64,000 bases of DNA. Origin: Agriterribacter humi. GTDB taxonomy: Bacteria > Bacteroidota > Bacteroidia > Chitinophagales > Chitinophagaceae. The translations under genes and the position numbers were made by a program. The notes under the pieces were generated by a model. That model was not told where the DNA came from. It worked only from the letters and a program-made list of their open reading frames with translations, and did no database searches. Below, piece by piece: positions 24,237 through 33,293 of the stretch (positions within the stretch are counted from its first letter, which is position 1; the number at the start of each line of letters is the position of its first letter). Where the stretch lies: the NCBI RefSeq assembly GCF_009192765.1, contig NZ_VOHQ01000003.1, positions 496,001-560,000 on the forward strand. Reading direction: 5' to 3'.

Positions 24237-25796
24237 ATGCAGAAAAAGATCAGCTCCGCACTAATTTCCGTTTTTTATAAAGACGGACTTGAACCCGTTG
24301 TAAAAGAACTTCAGCGCCTTGGTATTACGATATACTCTACGGGAGGTACTCAAAAATTTATTGAAGATATTGGCATTCCCTGTGTACCGGTGGAAAGTCT
24401 TACTACCTATCCTTCCATATTGGGAGGCAGGGTAAAAACCCTGCATCCGGCTGTCTTTGGAGGAATTTTAGGTCGCCGCGATGTGCCGCAGGATATGGCA
24501 GAAATGAAGGAATATAAAATTCCCGAAATAGACCTGGTGATCGTTGATCTGTATCCTTTTGAAGAAACACTGGCGCAGGCTAAATCATCGTCCTTTACAG
24601 GAACTGCGGAAGAAGCGGAAAAAATGATCACTGAAAAGATTGATATTGGCGGACCTTCTATGATCCGTGCCGCGGCAAAAAACTGCAAAGACGTGCTGGT
24701 TGTAGCGGCTAAAGATGATTATGCGGCATTGGTAAACCTGCTCTCCACGCAGAATGGGGAAACTAACTTCGAACAGCGCCGGGCATATGCCGCAAAAGCT
24801 TTTGAAATTGTAATGCATTACGATATTGCCATCAGCAATTATTTCAATCCCTCTACTGCATTACCGCTTAATCATTCGGGGCAACAGCAGGTATTGCGCT
24901 ATGGTGAAAACCCCCACCAGCAGGGCATTTTTTACGGCGACCTTAATCATGTTTTTGATAAGCTGCATGGCAAAGAACTTTCCTATAATAATTTAGTAGA
25001 TGTAGACGCTGCCGTTCAACTGATCAGTGAGTTTCCTTCTTTTAATGAAACAGGGGGCGAAGCTGTTTTTGCTATTATTAAGCATACCAATGTTTGTGGA
25101 ATAGCTTCCCGCGCAACCATTAAGGAGGCCTGGGACGCGGCATTGGCGGGTGATCCGGAGAGCGCATTTGGCGGCGTGCTGGTATGCAATGGCAGGGTAG
25201 ATAAGGCCACTGCGGAAGCCATCAGTGAAATATTTTTTGAAGTACTGATTGCCGATGGGTATTATGCTGACGCGCTTAGTGCTTTACAAAGTAAAAAGAA
25301 CCGGATATTACTTACGCTGAAACAAAAGCCTGCTGCCACACACCAGTCTAAAACAATACTGAATGGCGTGCTGTTGCAGGAAAATGATAAGGGCAATTAC
25401 TCCGAATGGAAAGAAACGGGGGGAAGGGAAACAACTGCTGACGAGAGAGCAGACCTGGGCTTTGCCAATATTGTTTGCAAGCATTTAAAGTCGAATGCCA
25501 TTGCACTGGTGAAGCATAAGCAGTTGCTGGGCAAAGGATGCGGACAAACCAGCCGCATAGACGCCCTGCGCCAGGCTGTGGAAAAAGCAGGCCAGTTCAA
25601 ATTCGATTTGAATGGCGCTGTACTGGCTTCGGATGCTTTTTTCCCTTTTAACGATTGTGTAAAGCTGGGTCATGAAGCTGGCATCGTTGCTTTTATACAA
25701 CCCGGCGGTTCTATACGGGATAAGGATTCCATTGAATATTGCGTACAGCATAACCTGGCGATGGTTATTACCGGTTTAAGACATTTCAGGCATTAA
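24237..25796 (+). CDS. purH: Bifunctional AICAR formyltransferase / IMP cyclohydrolase
   Basis: A 519-aa enzyme for the last two steps of purine synthesis: formylation of AICAR by 10-formyl-THF and closure to IMP. The N-terminal MGS-like cyclohydrolase domain contains STGGTQKFIEDIGIP, GGRVKTLHPAVFGGIL and DIGGPSMIRAAAKN; the C-terminal transformylase has LRYGENPHQQG, KHTNVCGIA, DPESAFGG and VLASDAFFPFNDCV. Length and motifs are complete. It starts 56 bp after comEC. Confidence 0.97.
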   Translation: MQKKISSALISVFYKDGLEPVVKELQRLGITIYSTGGTQKFIEDIGIPCVPVESLTTYPSILGGRVKTLHPAVFGGILGRRDVPQDMAEMKEYKIPEIDLVIVDLYPFEETLAQAKSSSFTGTAEEAEKMITEKIDIGGPSMIRAAAKNCKDVLVVAAKDDYAALVNLLSTQNGETNFEQRRAYAAKAFEIVMHYDIAISNYFNPSTALPLNHSGQQQVLRYGENPHQQGIFYGDLNHVFDKLHGKELSYNNLVDVDAAVQLISEFPSFNETGGEAVFAIIKHTNVCGIASRATIKEAWDAALAGDPESAFGGVLVCNGRVDKATAEAISEIFFEVLIADGYYADALSALQSKKNRILLTLKQKPAATHQSKTILNGVLLQENDKGNYSEWKETGGRETTADERADLGFANIVCKHLKSNAIALVKHKQLLGKGCGQTSRIDALRQAVEKAGQFKFDLNGAVLASDAFFPFNDCVKLGHEAGIVAFIQPGGSIRDKDSIEYCVQHNLAMVITGLRHFRH

Positions 25797-25914
25797 CAGC
25801 AGCTTTGTAGTGTCTGTAATATAAGGTGGAACAACAACGATTGACTTGTCATTTAGGTTTCACAGTTAAAAAACAATATGGCACTATCTGCATGGCTTAC
25901 CTGCAGCACCTGTT

Positions 25915-26889
25915 ATGAAAAATTATATCTACGATATTTATGGCAGGGCTAAATCCATCATAGAACCCGTTTACCTCCGCAATCAAAGCGACAGAACCAA
26001 AGCGATCCTGGCGGTAATAGTGGTTTGCTTTTTCTGGGGTACCACATGGCTGGCTTCTAAAAAGGGAGTGCAGCATATGCCTGCCCTGCAGCTTTCCGGA
26101 CTGCGCCAGTTCCTTGCAGGTTCCTTTTTTCTGGGTTATTTTTTTATAAAAGGATTTAAGCTGCCCACCCGCGATCAGTTCATACAGTTTGGATGGATGA
26201 GCCTGCTGATGATCGTAATCAATAATGGCTTCAGCACCTGGTCAATGAAGTATATCCCCAGCGGGCTGGGCGCGGTAATAGGTGCGGCATCTCCTTTATG
26301 GATTGCTATCCTGAGCACATTTGTATTTAAAGAAACGAAGCTCAATACCATGACGATCATCGGCTTACTGCTTGGTATTAGCGGTATACTCATTATTTTT
26401 TCTGATTATCTGGAGGATCTCTTTAATTCATCTTTTTCCGTGGGCATCGTTTTAAATCTTATAGCCTCTGTTACCTGGGCTTTCGGTACCATATTTACTG
26501 TAAAAAATGCCAAACATGTTAACCCTTATTTCAGCCTGGGCTGGCAAATGTTTCTTGGAGGCATTGTGCTTCTGCTGGCGGCTTATTTCAGCGGGCAGTA
26601 TACAGCAATAACGGATACCGGCGCAGAAGTTTGGTATTCTATTTTGTACCTGGTATTTGTGGGCAGCATCATTACCTATTCCGCTTTTATTTATGCGCTA
26701 AAAAGATTGCCCGCACAGCAGGTATCAGTATATGCGTATATCAATCCCATTGTGGCTGTAATTGTTGGCGCACTGTTGAACAATGAAAAGCTAACCATAA
26801 TCATTGCTGCCGGAACGCTGGTAACCATACTTGGAATTTATCTTGTAAATACAGGATTTAAAAGAAAGGCAAGGATGGAACGTGAATAG
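25915..26889 (+). CDS. EamA/DMT-family transporter
   Basis: A 324-aa membrane protein with ten predicted helices in two repeated EamA halves. Diagnostic phrases: CFFWGTTWLASKKGV in helix 1, LRQFLAGSFFLGYF, IPSGLGAVIGAASPLWIAIL, and in the second half ASVTWAFGTIF and LPAQQVSVYAYINPIVAVIVG. The family exports amino acids, nucleosides or metabolites; substrate unknown. It begins 118 bp after purH and is probably its own transcript. Confidence 0.92.
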   Translation: MKNYIYDIYGRAKSIIEPVYLRNQSDRTKAILAVIVVCFFWGTTWLASKKGVQHMPALQLSGLRQFLAGSFFLGYFFIKGFKLPTRDQFIQFGWMSLLMIVINNGFSTWSMKYIPSGLGAVIGAASPLWIAILSTFVFKETKLNTMTIIGLLLGISGILIIFSDYLEDLFNSSFSVGIVLNLIASVTWAFGTIFTVKNAKHVNPYFSLGWQMFLGGIVLLLAAYFSGQYTAITDTGAEVWYSILYLVFVGSIITYSAFIYALKRLPAQQVSVYAYINPIVAVIVGALLNNEKLTIIIAAGTLVTILGIYLVNTGFKRKARMERE

Positions 26890-27062
26890 CTGAATACAGC
26901 GCAATATGATTAATGGCTTTCATTCACGTAACATAAACTTAATATAGCGGCTATAAGCTGATAATCAATAAAATACAGTTGGTTAAACCTGCTCTGTATA
27001 ATTTGTTCATTTTTATTCCTTGTAATAAGGATACCTTGTCATCCAGTTTTAAAATCCCATAT

Positions 27063-27479
27063 ATGCACATCACTCATACCATGTTAACAACCGCAAGCCC
27101 CGAAAGAATCTGGAAAATATGGACGGATGTAAAAAACTGGAAACAATGGGATGTGATGCTACGCGGGGCCTTACTTAAAGGCAATTTTCAAAAAAACGTA
27201 CACGGTGTATTTATTCCTGAAAAAGGACCCAAAGCGGAATTCACAGTTACCTCCTGTGATCCGAATTTTTCTTATACGGTTACCACTAAACTTCCTTTGG
27301 CTCAAATACATATTCACCGCTTCCTGGGCTATCACAATATGAAGACCACTTTTACGCATGAAATATGGGTGGAAGGTCCCTTAAGCTGGATGTGGTGGAA
27401 GTTCCTTGGGCGGAGCGCTACCACGCAACTTTCGCAGGCCATGAAAAATGTAAAACAACTGGCAGAAGCTGAAGGGTAG
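27063..27479 (+). CDS. SRPBCC-fold (START-like) protein
   Basis: A 138-aa protein when started at ATG 27063; the open frame begins at a TTG at 26979 but the added residues do not fit the family. ASPERIWKIWTDVKNWKQWD near the N-terminus is the usual opening of SRPBCC ligand-binding proteins, followed by curved-sheet strands and a C-terminal amphipathic helix (ATTQLSQAMKNVKQLAEA). Such proteins bind lipids, polyketides or hormone-like molecules in a pocket; no ligand can be named. It converges with the polysaccharide deacetylase gene 31 bp away. Confidence 0.85.
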   Translation: MHITHTMLTTASPERIWKIWTDVKNWKQWDVMLRGALLKGNFQKNVHGVFIPEKGPKAEFTVTSCDPNFSYTVTTKLPLAQIHIHRFLGYHNMKTTFTHEIWVEGPLSWMWWKFLGRSATTQLSQAMKNVKQLAEAEG

Positions 27480-27510
27480 TTGACTCACTCCTCACCACTT
27501 ACTACTGACA

Positions 27511-28827
27511 CTACAGATCCCAATACACCACTTCATCCAAAAACACCTCGTATACTTCCTTCCAGCCCTTAAACAGGGGATCATTGCCAAAAAAATTATT
27601 ATGCCAGATGCTGATCATGGTACCATCAATTTTTTTTATTACATCATGATAGTACTGTATTTCAGTAAAGGCTTGTGAAGGCGTGAGCTTTTGTTCATAA
27701 AATGCATTGGCATCCATAAAACAGAAAGGATATACCAGCAAGGGTGTTTTTGTTTCTGCGGAAAGATCATACCAGTAAAAAGGCGAAGCTATGGAAGCGC
27801 GAAAACCATTGATTGTTCCATAGCCCATCGAAAATTCATTTAAAATACCGTGGGCAATCAGTTGCCTGTATGTACCGGGAAGCGTAAAGCGGATATAATG
27901 CTGACGGCTGTGTACTACTTTACGATTAATGATATCTTCAAGCGTATTTATTTCTTCATCCAGTAATGCAATATCGTCACCGCTTTGCCATGAAGGGTGT
28001 ACGCCCACATTGTATCCAATGGCGTGATACCTGATCAGTTCCTGCATTTCTGCATGATGCGGATCAACATTCTTATCATATTCGCCGGCTGCCCCCGCCA
28101 CAAGAAAAAAATAATAAGGTTGCAGGCTGAATTTTAAATGTAAAGCATAGAGCCATTCATATACATCAAAGGGATCTTCCTTTTTCTTTGTCAGCACATC
28201 CATACGGTCTTTTATGGCTGCCAGCTCTCCTTTTAGCAGGGAGCGTACCAATCCGCCTGCATTTCTTGTAATGCCCTTATGCAAATAGGAAAAAGCGATG
28301 TCAATATCGTAAGTAGGGATAAACCTGAATTTCTTTATGGCAAAAACAAGGAAAGGAAACTTTGCCTGCAATATTTTTTGAAAATCAAAGAGCCAGTAAT
28401 TGATTATGGGTTGTTGCAAAAAGCCCTCTTTGTATGCTATGCTTTCCGTATGCGCAAAGCGCCCGTATTCATCGGGCTGGTGAGGCAGGTACTCTTCATA
28501 CCTGCTGAGCAAATAAAACGATGCGGCAAAAATATCAAAGTGCAGATCGCCGGTTTCAGTTGGAAACAATACCTTATAATTTCCCTGTTCTTTACAAAGT
28601 ATATTTTGCGGAACAATATTGTTTTCAAATAGCAGTGGCGATGGCATTACCCTCAATTCATCATCAGTCAGGCTGCTTTGGGAATAATTGATCTTAGCGC
28701 CTCCATACTGTATAAACTCATCGGGACTGGTTGTAAGGGATACTTCAATACCGCTCTGGCTATGCAACAAAACATCTGTAATATACTGCAACCTTGGGCT
28801 GTTATATGTGGAATATATCAAAAGCAT
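27511..28827 (-). CDS. Polysaccharide deacetylase family protein
   Basis: A 438-aa cytoplasmic protein. The N-terminal ~130 residues form a domain seen in Bacteroidota members (IYSTYNSPRLQYITDVLL, SRYEEYLPHQPDEYGRF). The NodB-type region includes PTYDIDIAF (metal-site Asp pair), GYNVGVHPSWQS (the usual HxxxH position partly changed) and SRQHYIRFTLPGTYRQL. It ends with ISIWHNNFFG. The family removes acetyl or other groups from N-acetyl sugars, but some members are degenerate. It lies between the SRPBCC gene and lutB. Confidence 0.85.
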   Translation of the reverse strand: MLLIYSTYNSPRLQYITDVLLHSQSGIEVSLTTSPDEFIQYGGAKINYSQSSLTDDELRVMPSPLLFENNIVPQNILCKEQGNYKVLFPTETGDLHFDIFAASFYLLSRYEEYLPHQPDEYGRFAHTESIAYKEGFLQQPIINYWLFDFQKILQAKFPFLVFAIKKFRFIPTYDIDIAFSYLHKGITRNAGGLVRSLLKGELAAIKDRMDVLTKKKEDPFDVYEWLYALHLKFSLQPYYFFLVAGAAGEYDKNVDPHHAEMQELIRYHAIGYNVGVHPSWQSGDDIALLDEEINTLEDIINRKVVHSRQHYIRFTLPGTYRQLIAHGILNEFSMGYGTINGFRASIASPFYWYDLSAETKTPLLVYPFCFMDANAFYEQKLTPSQAFTEIQYYHDVIKKIDGTMISIWHNNFFGNDPLFKGWKEVYEVFLDEVVYWDL

Positions 28828-28937
28828 CTATCCATAGGCAAATTTGTTGCACAAAATAAACAAGTAAGGGGTATCAGCCGAAAAAATTCACTAAGTAATT
28901 TTTCTATGCTGTATAGTATTTAGCGAAGCCGGAAGAA

Positions 28938-30320
28938 TTATTTCTTTTCGGCATGCTGCGCTTTCCACATTTCGTTAAAGGTTTTTGGCGGAAAATGCAA
29001 TGCGCTTCTGTGGGCTGTCCATCCCTTAAACATTTTATTTACAAACCAGCTTTTCAATTTGCCATTTCCCATATTCATCATTTCGCGATGCAGCATGGCC
29101 TGTTTCCATCCTTTCCATGCCACCCGTTCAGCAAAGGAAGTATTGTGCTGTTCTACCGCTTCATACCTGTTTTCGAGCAATAGTTCATGCAGGTTTATTT
29201 TTACAGCGCACACTTCCGTGCAATTTCCGCAAAGCGAAGAAGCATAGCTTAAATGTTTCCACTCATCAAGTCCCTTTAAATGGGGGGTAATAATGCTCCC
29301 GATAGGACCACTGTAAGTGGTGTTATAACTGTGTCCGCCAATGTTTTTATATACAGGGCACGCATTGAGGCAGGCGCCACAGCGAATACAGTATAATGCT
29401 TCACGCGTCTTTGCGTTGGCCAACAGGTTGGTTCGTCCGTTGTCTAATAATATCACATACATTTCTTCAGGACCGTCCGTTTCCCCGGCCTGCTTTGGTC
29501 CTGAAACAATGGTATTGTAAACGGTAACGCGCTGACCAGTGCCAAAGGTTGAAAGCAGGGGCCAAAAAAGCCCGAGGTCCAAAAAGGAAGGAATCATTTT
29601 TTCGATGCCCGCAATAGCAATATGTACGGGCGGCCAGGCACAGCTTAACCGGGCATTTCCTTCATTTTCTGTGATGGCAATAGCGCCAATATCGCCAATT
29701 AAAAAATTGGCGCCGGTAATGCCTATTTCGGCCTGTGTATATTTTTCGCGCAAAATATTACGGGCTACCAGGGTTAACTGTTCCGGGTTGAGCTTTGAAT
29801 CTGTTCCTAATTTTTCAGCAAAAAGTTTAGCAATATCCTCTTTACTTTTATGCATAGCGGGAGTAACAATATGATAGGGCGCTTCCCCGTCTAACTGTTG
29901 TATATACTCACCCAGGTCTGTTTCTATGCTTTCTATACCATTTTTTTGCAAAAAAGCATTCAGGTGAATTTCCTCCGTCACCATGCTTTTACTTTTCACA
30001 ATGGTTTTACAGGCTCTTGCTTTACAGATCATTAATATTTCATTTAAAGCCTGCTCTGCGGTTTCCGCCCATATTACCTTACCGCCTCTTGCTGTAAACT
30101 GTCTTTCAAATTCCTCTAATTGCTGATCCAGCGTTTCTATGGCTCTCCATTTCACATTCTTTGCTCTTTCCCTGGCTAAGTTCAGGTCATAGAACTGCAG
30201 CTTACCTGCGGGTACTGCAGCATTATACTTCCCGATATTATGATTGATGGTGCGGCGATGCTCAAGATCGGCTGCCTTGATGGTGCTTTTGGCGATAAAT
30301 GTAGATGCCTGCTCAGTCAT
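28938..30320 (-). CDS. lutB: LutB-type lactate utilisation iron-sulfur protein
   Basis: A 460-aa protein starting at ATG 30320 (MTEQAS). The N-terminal LUD domain carries TIVKSKSMVTEEIHLN, LIGDIGAIAITENEG and SGPKQAGETDGPEEMYVIL. The C-terminal region has two clusters: CIRCGACLNACPVY and CGNCTEVCAVKINL, a 4Fe-4S ferredoxin-like pair. With LutA and LutC it oxidises L-lactate to pyruvate; neither partner is adjacent. Start and upstream stop overlap as ATGACTGA, so translation is probably coupled to the DUF3109 gene. Confidence 0.9.
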   Translation of the reverse strand: MTEQASTFIAKSTIKAADLEHRRTINHNIGKYNAAVPAGKLQFYDLNLARERAKNVKWRAIETLDQQLEEFERQFTARGGKVIWAETAEQALNEILMICKARACKTIVKSKSMVTEEIHLNAFLQKNGIESIETDLGEYIQQLDGEAPYHIVTPAMHKSKEDIAKLFAEKLGTDSKLNPEQLTLVARNILREKYTQAEIGITGANFLIGDIGAIAITENEGNARLSCAWPPVHIAIAGIEKMIPSFLDLGLFWPLLSTFGTGQRVTVYNTIVSGPKQAGETDGPEEMYVILLDNGRTNLLANAKTREALYCIRCGACLNACPVYKNIGGHSYNTTYSGPIGSIITPHLKGLDEWKHLSYASSLCGNCTEVCAVKINLHELLLENRYEAVEQHNTSFAERVAWKGWKQAMLHREMMNMGNGKLKSWFVNKMFKGWTAHRSALHFPPKTFNEMWKAQHAEKK

Positions 30321-30894
30321 GCTCGTCGTAATATTGTTTTGCGGCCTGGTCAAGAACGTTGTAAAAATCTTCTCCAAATTTTCTTATCAATGCTTCTTTC
30401 AGAAAAACATATACAGGAACCTCCAGCTTTTTCCCCAACTGGCAGGCAGGATTGCACAGCGTTTCCCGGGGCTCATAATTGACCAGCTCGTAAGTTCTTG
30501 TTTTTTTTGTTTTAACCGGGTACAAATGGCAGCTTATGGGTTTCTTCCATTGTGTTTTACCATCTAAATAAGCCTGTTCTATCCCGCATTTAATAATGCC
30601 TTTGCTGTCGTAATGCCCGTAAGCGCAAATCTTCCCATTAACGGTGGGGGTTACCCAGCCAAAATCCTTATCGTAATAATATCTGCCTCTTTTTTCAATT
30701 TCTTCCAATCCTTCTTTAGTAAGATAAGGTTTCATCGTTTCAAAAGCATCATTGAGCATTTCTGTTTCTTCATTGGTTAAGGGGGCGCCGGCATCCCCAT
30801 CTTCGCAACAGCCGCCCTTACACTTCACAAGGTCGCAAACAAATTGCGCTTTTACCACCTCATCGCTTACCAGAACATTATCAATTTCTATCAC
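30313..30894 (-). CDS. DUF3109 family Cys-rich protein
   Basis: A 193-aa protein with a GTG start at 30894. Eight or more cysteines occur in pairs: CDLVKCKGGCCEDGDAGA near the start, then CAYGHYDSKGIIKCGIE, CHLYPVKT and CNPACQLGKKL. This matches DUF3109, a YkgJ-like family thought to bind metal or an iron-sulfur cluster; function is unknown. It overlaps lutB by eight bases (shared ATGACTGA). I infer a functional tie to LutB cluster assembly or lactate metabolism, but the sequence does not show it. Confidence 0.88.
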   Translation of the reverse strand: MIEIDNVLVSDEVVKAQFVCDLVKCKGGCCEDGDAGAPLTNEETEMLNDAFETMKPYLTKEGLEEIEKRGRYYYDKDFGWVTPTVNGKICAYGHYDSKGIIKCGIEQAYLDGKTQWKKPISCHLYPVKTKKTRTYELVNYEPRETLCNPACQLGKKLEVPVYVFLKEALIRKFGEDFYNVLDQAAKQYYDEHD

Positions 30895-31100
30895 AGATAT
30901 TTTTTTGTAAAGATACTATATTGTGGAGGTGTGATAAGTAGAGCAGATGAGATTGGCGCAAAATTGTTATTGGAATCTGGAAAGAACGAAGGTTCCTGCC
31001 TGTAAAACCTGGTAAAAGCTATTAAAATTTAAGGAATATTAAACGCTTTGAGAAATGCTATTTATTTTTAGCTCCGGAATAGTACATTAATTCATTTTGA

Positions 31101-32429
31101 ATGCAAAGCAGGACAATAGAACTTTTCTACCTTTTCTTCCAGGGGATACTTTGCTTTCAGGTAATACTTTTCTTAATCCTCTATTTTATTACCCGCCGGA
31201 ATTACCTGCTCATTTATAGTCTTTTCCTGCTCTCAGCAGCAGCCTATTTTTTTATTAACGCGCCTGCAACTTTTTTTAATATTCCCGAGGATGAAGTTTG
31301 GAACTCATCCTGGTACAACAATTTCAACACACCTGTTATCATTATAATGAATTTTCTTTACCTGCTTTTCTTGCGATTTTTTTATATAGATATAGCAGCA
31401 GAAAAAAAATCCTTAGCGGTATTCAGAATTGCACTGTGGTCTGTTCCGGTATTGATTATAATATTTGTGGTACTTGCTTCTCTAAAAGTTAATCGTCAGA
31501 TTATTTTTTATATTGTAAATCTCATTTCAATATTTCCGGCAGTTACGGTTATTCTTCATATTTCAAAACATCAGTATCCCTTTTCCAAACTTCTTGTCTG
31601 GGGGTTAATTTGTTATATCACGGGAACCCTGCTGACTCTATTAATGAATATATTGAGAAATTATGGAGCAGAACATCTGCTTACTTACGGTTATCCGTTA
31701 TTGTTTATCCGTTTGGGCATATTGAGTGATATGATCTTTCTTCTCGTTGCAATGTTACAAAAATGGCATTGGCAGGAAAAGCAACTTGTTCTCGAAAAAA
31801 TACAATCACAATTGGCAGTAGAGCAATTCCGTAATAAAATATCAGCAGAATTACACGACGATATTGGTTCCACACTCAGCGGAATAGCCATGTACAGTCA
31901 TCTAACCAAAGAGCAGCTAAAATTGGATGATAAAAGAGGGATAGAAAATTCGTTGGATATAATGGAGCAATCATCTGTACAAATGGTAAATAAGCTCTAC
32001 GATATTGTTTGGCTGAATAATCCTCAGCAGGATAGCCTGCAAAAATTAACAGACAAGCTGGAAGAATATGCCCGGCAAATGGCATCGGCGAAGAATATGG
32101 AAGTAAAAATTGAGGTATACGAAAGAATGGCTGAGCTCAGTTTACCGGTAGAGCAAAGACGAAATATTTATTTGTTCTGTAAAGAGGCTATTAATAATGC
32201 CGTAAAATACAGTAATGGAACAGCGCTGGAATTAGTGATCAAAGAAACGAATGGTATACTGGAATTTTCGGTAAGCGATAATGGAAAAGGATTTGACACG
32301 CTAACGGTTAAACGTGGGAACGGTCTTGACAATATGCAAAGGCGTGCAGATGAAATGGGAGCAAAGCTTTTTTTGGAATCAAAAAAGGATGAAGGCGCCA
32401 GGCTGTCGCTGCAAATGAAAATCACCTGA
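31101..32429 (+). CDS. Sensor histidine kinase (HisKA_3 / NarL-type partner)
   Basis: A 442-aa membrane kinase. Residues about 5-215 carry seven hydrophobic helices, similar to 7TMR-DISM 7TM sensors, with no large extracellular domain. The kinase core has ELHDDIGSTLSGIAMYSHL (phosphoacceptor His in HDDIG, HisKA_3), the N box EAINNAVKYS and G box VSDNGKGFDTLTVKRGNGLDNM. Signal is unknown. It pairs with the NarL-type regulator 42 bp downstream; its stop codon lies inside the first copy of a 24-bp repeat that also occurs beyond the regulator gene. Confidence 0.92.
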   Translation: MQSRTIELFYLFFQGILCFQVILFLILYFITRRNYLLIYSLFLLSAAAYFFINAPATFFNIPEDEVWNSSWYNNFNTPVIIIMNFLYLLFLRFFYIDIAAEKKSLAVFRIALWSVPVLIIIFVVLASLKVNRQIIFYIVNLISIFPAVTVILHISKHQYPFSKLLVWGLICYITGTLLTLLMNILRNYGAEHLLTYGYPLLFIRLGILSDMIFLLVAMLQKWHWQEKQLVLEKIQSQLAVEQFRNKISAELHDDIGSTLSGIAMYSHLTKEQLKLDDKRGIENSLDIMEQSSVQMVNKLYDIVWLNNPQQDSLQKLTDKLEEYARQMASAKNMEVKIEVYERMAELSLPVEQRRNIYLFCKEAINNAVKYSNGTALELVIKETNGILEFSVSDNGKGFDTLTVKRGNGLDNMQRRADEMGAKLFLESKKDEGARLSLQMKIT

Positions 32430-32441
32430 TGGGGTATTGCA
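32418..32441 (+). repeat. 24-bp repeat, copy 1 (overlaps kinase stop)
   Basis: AAAATCACC, four variable bases, then GGGGTATTG. It shares 21 of 24 bases with the copy at 33167-33190. It contains the kinase stop codon and ends 30 bp before the regulator start. ACC(T/C)...GGGGT forms a short dyad, so it may be an operator. Confidence 0.6.
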
Positions 32442-32471
32442 TTTTTCTGATTTTAACGCCATATTTGATAT

Positions 32472-33122
32472 ATGCTGGATATTCGCGTTGCCATATTTGA
32501 GGATAATAAACTTGTAAGAGATGCCATGCAGGCCATTCTGAATGGTACACCCGGTTACAGATTTACGGGTGGGGCTGCCGATGGCAATCGTTGGGAAATG
32601 GATATCAGGCGAAGTGAACCGGATGTGGTGCTGATGGATATTGAAATGCCAGGGCTCAATGGCATTGAACTAACCAAAAATATTTGCAACAGTTTCCCTG
32701 AAGTTAAGGTGCTTATTCAAACTGTATTTAATGACGGCGAACGTATCTTCCTCGCTTTGTGTGCGGGGGCGTCGGGCTATATACTTAAAAGCGATCCTCC
32801 TCACCGGTATCTTGAAGCTATTAAAGAAGTATACAATGGCGGCGCTCCCTTTAACACGACTGTCGCTAAAAAAATGCTGAGCTTTTTCTCCAATAAAAAT
32901 GTAATACTTGTAAGTCCGCAAAGCAATGATTACCGGCTTAGCGAAAGGGAAAAAGAACTGCTGCAACTGATAGTGGAAGGTTATGATTATAAAACCATTG
33001 CCACTAAATCATTTATTAGTTACGAAACCGTGCGTACCCATGTAAAGCACATCTATAAAAAACTGCATGTAGCCAGCCGGAGCGAAGTGGTTATGAAGGC
33101 GCGGCAACAGGGACTGTTATGA
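32472..33122 (+). CDS. NarL/FixJ-type response regulator
   Basis: A 216-aa regulator: an N-terminal receiver domain with EDNKLV, the phosphoacceptor region DVVLMDIEMPGLNGIEL and GASGYILKSDPPHRYL, then a LuxR HTH with LSEREKELLQLIVEGYDYK and SYETVRTHVKHIYKKL. It should bind DNA as a dimer after phosphorylation by the adjacent kinase. Kinase and regulator genes are in order on one strand. A 24-bp direct repeat lies just upstream and just downstream of this gene; these are candidate binding sites. Confidence 0.95.
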   Translation: MLDIRVAIFEDNKLVRDAMQAILNGTPGYRFTGGAADGNRWEMDIRRSEPDVVLMDIEMPGLNGIELTKNICNSFPEVKVLIQTVFNDGERIFLALCAGASGYILKSDPPHRYLEAIKEVYNGGAPFNTTVAKKMLSFFSNKNVILVSPQSNDYRLSEREKELLQLIVEGYDYKTIATKSFISYETVRTHVKHIYKKLHVASRSEVVMKARQQGLL

Positions 33123-33166
33123 ATTCTCATTATACGCATCTGCGTTATTCAAACTTACACTTTCAT

Positions 33167-33190
33167 AAAATCACCCAATGGGGTATTGTA
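33167..33190 (+). repeat. 24-bp repeat, copy 2 (upstream of phospholipase)
   Basis: Matches the copy at 32418-32441 at 21 of 24 positions, including AAAATCACC and GGGGTATTG. Here ACCC-AATG-GGGT is a perfect short dyad. It lies 44 bp after the regulator stop and 103 bp before the phospholipase C-like start, a suitable place for a regulator of that gene. Confidence 0.65.
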
Positions 33191-33293
33191 CAGGTAAGCC
33201 TTAATATTGATTTTTGTAATGCATTCACTTTTGTAAATCTGTTTCCAACTCTTCAAGTTTAAAAAATATTTACTAAACAATTAAAGAGGCAAT

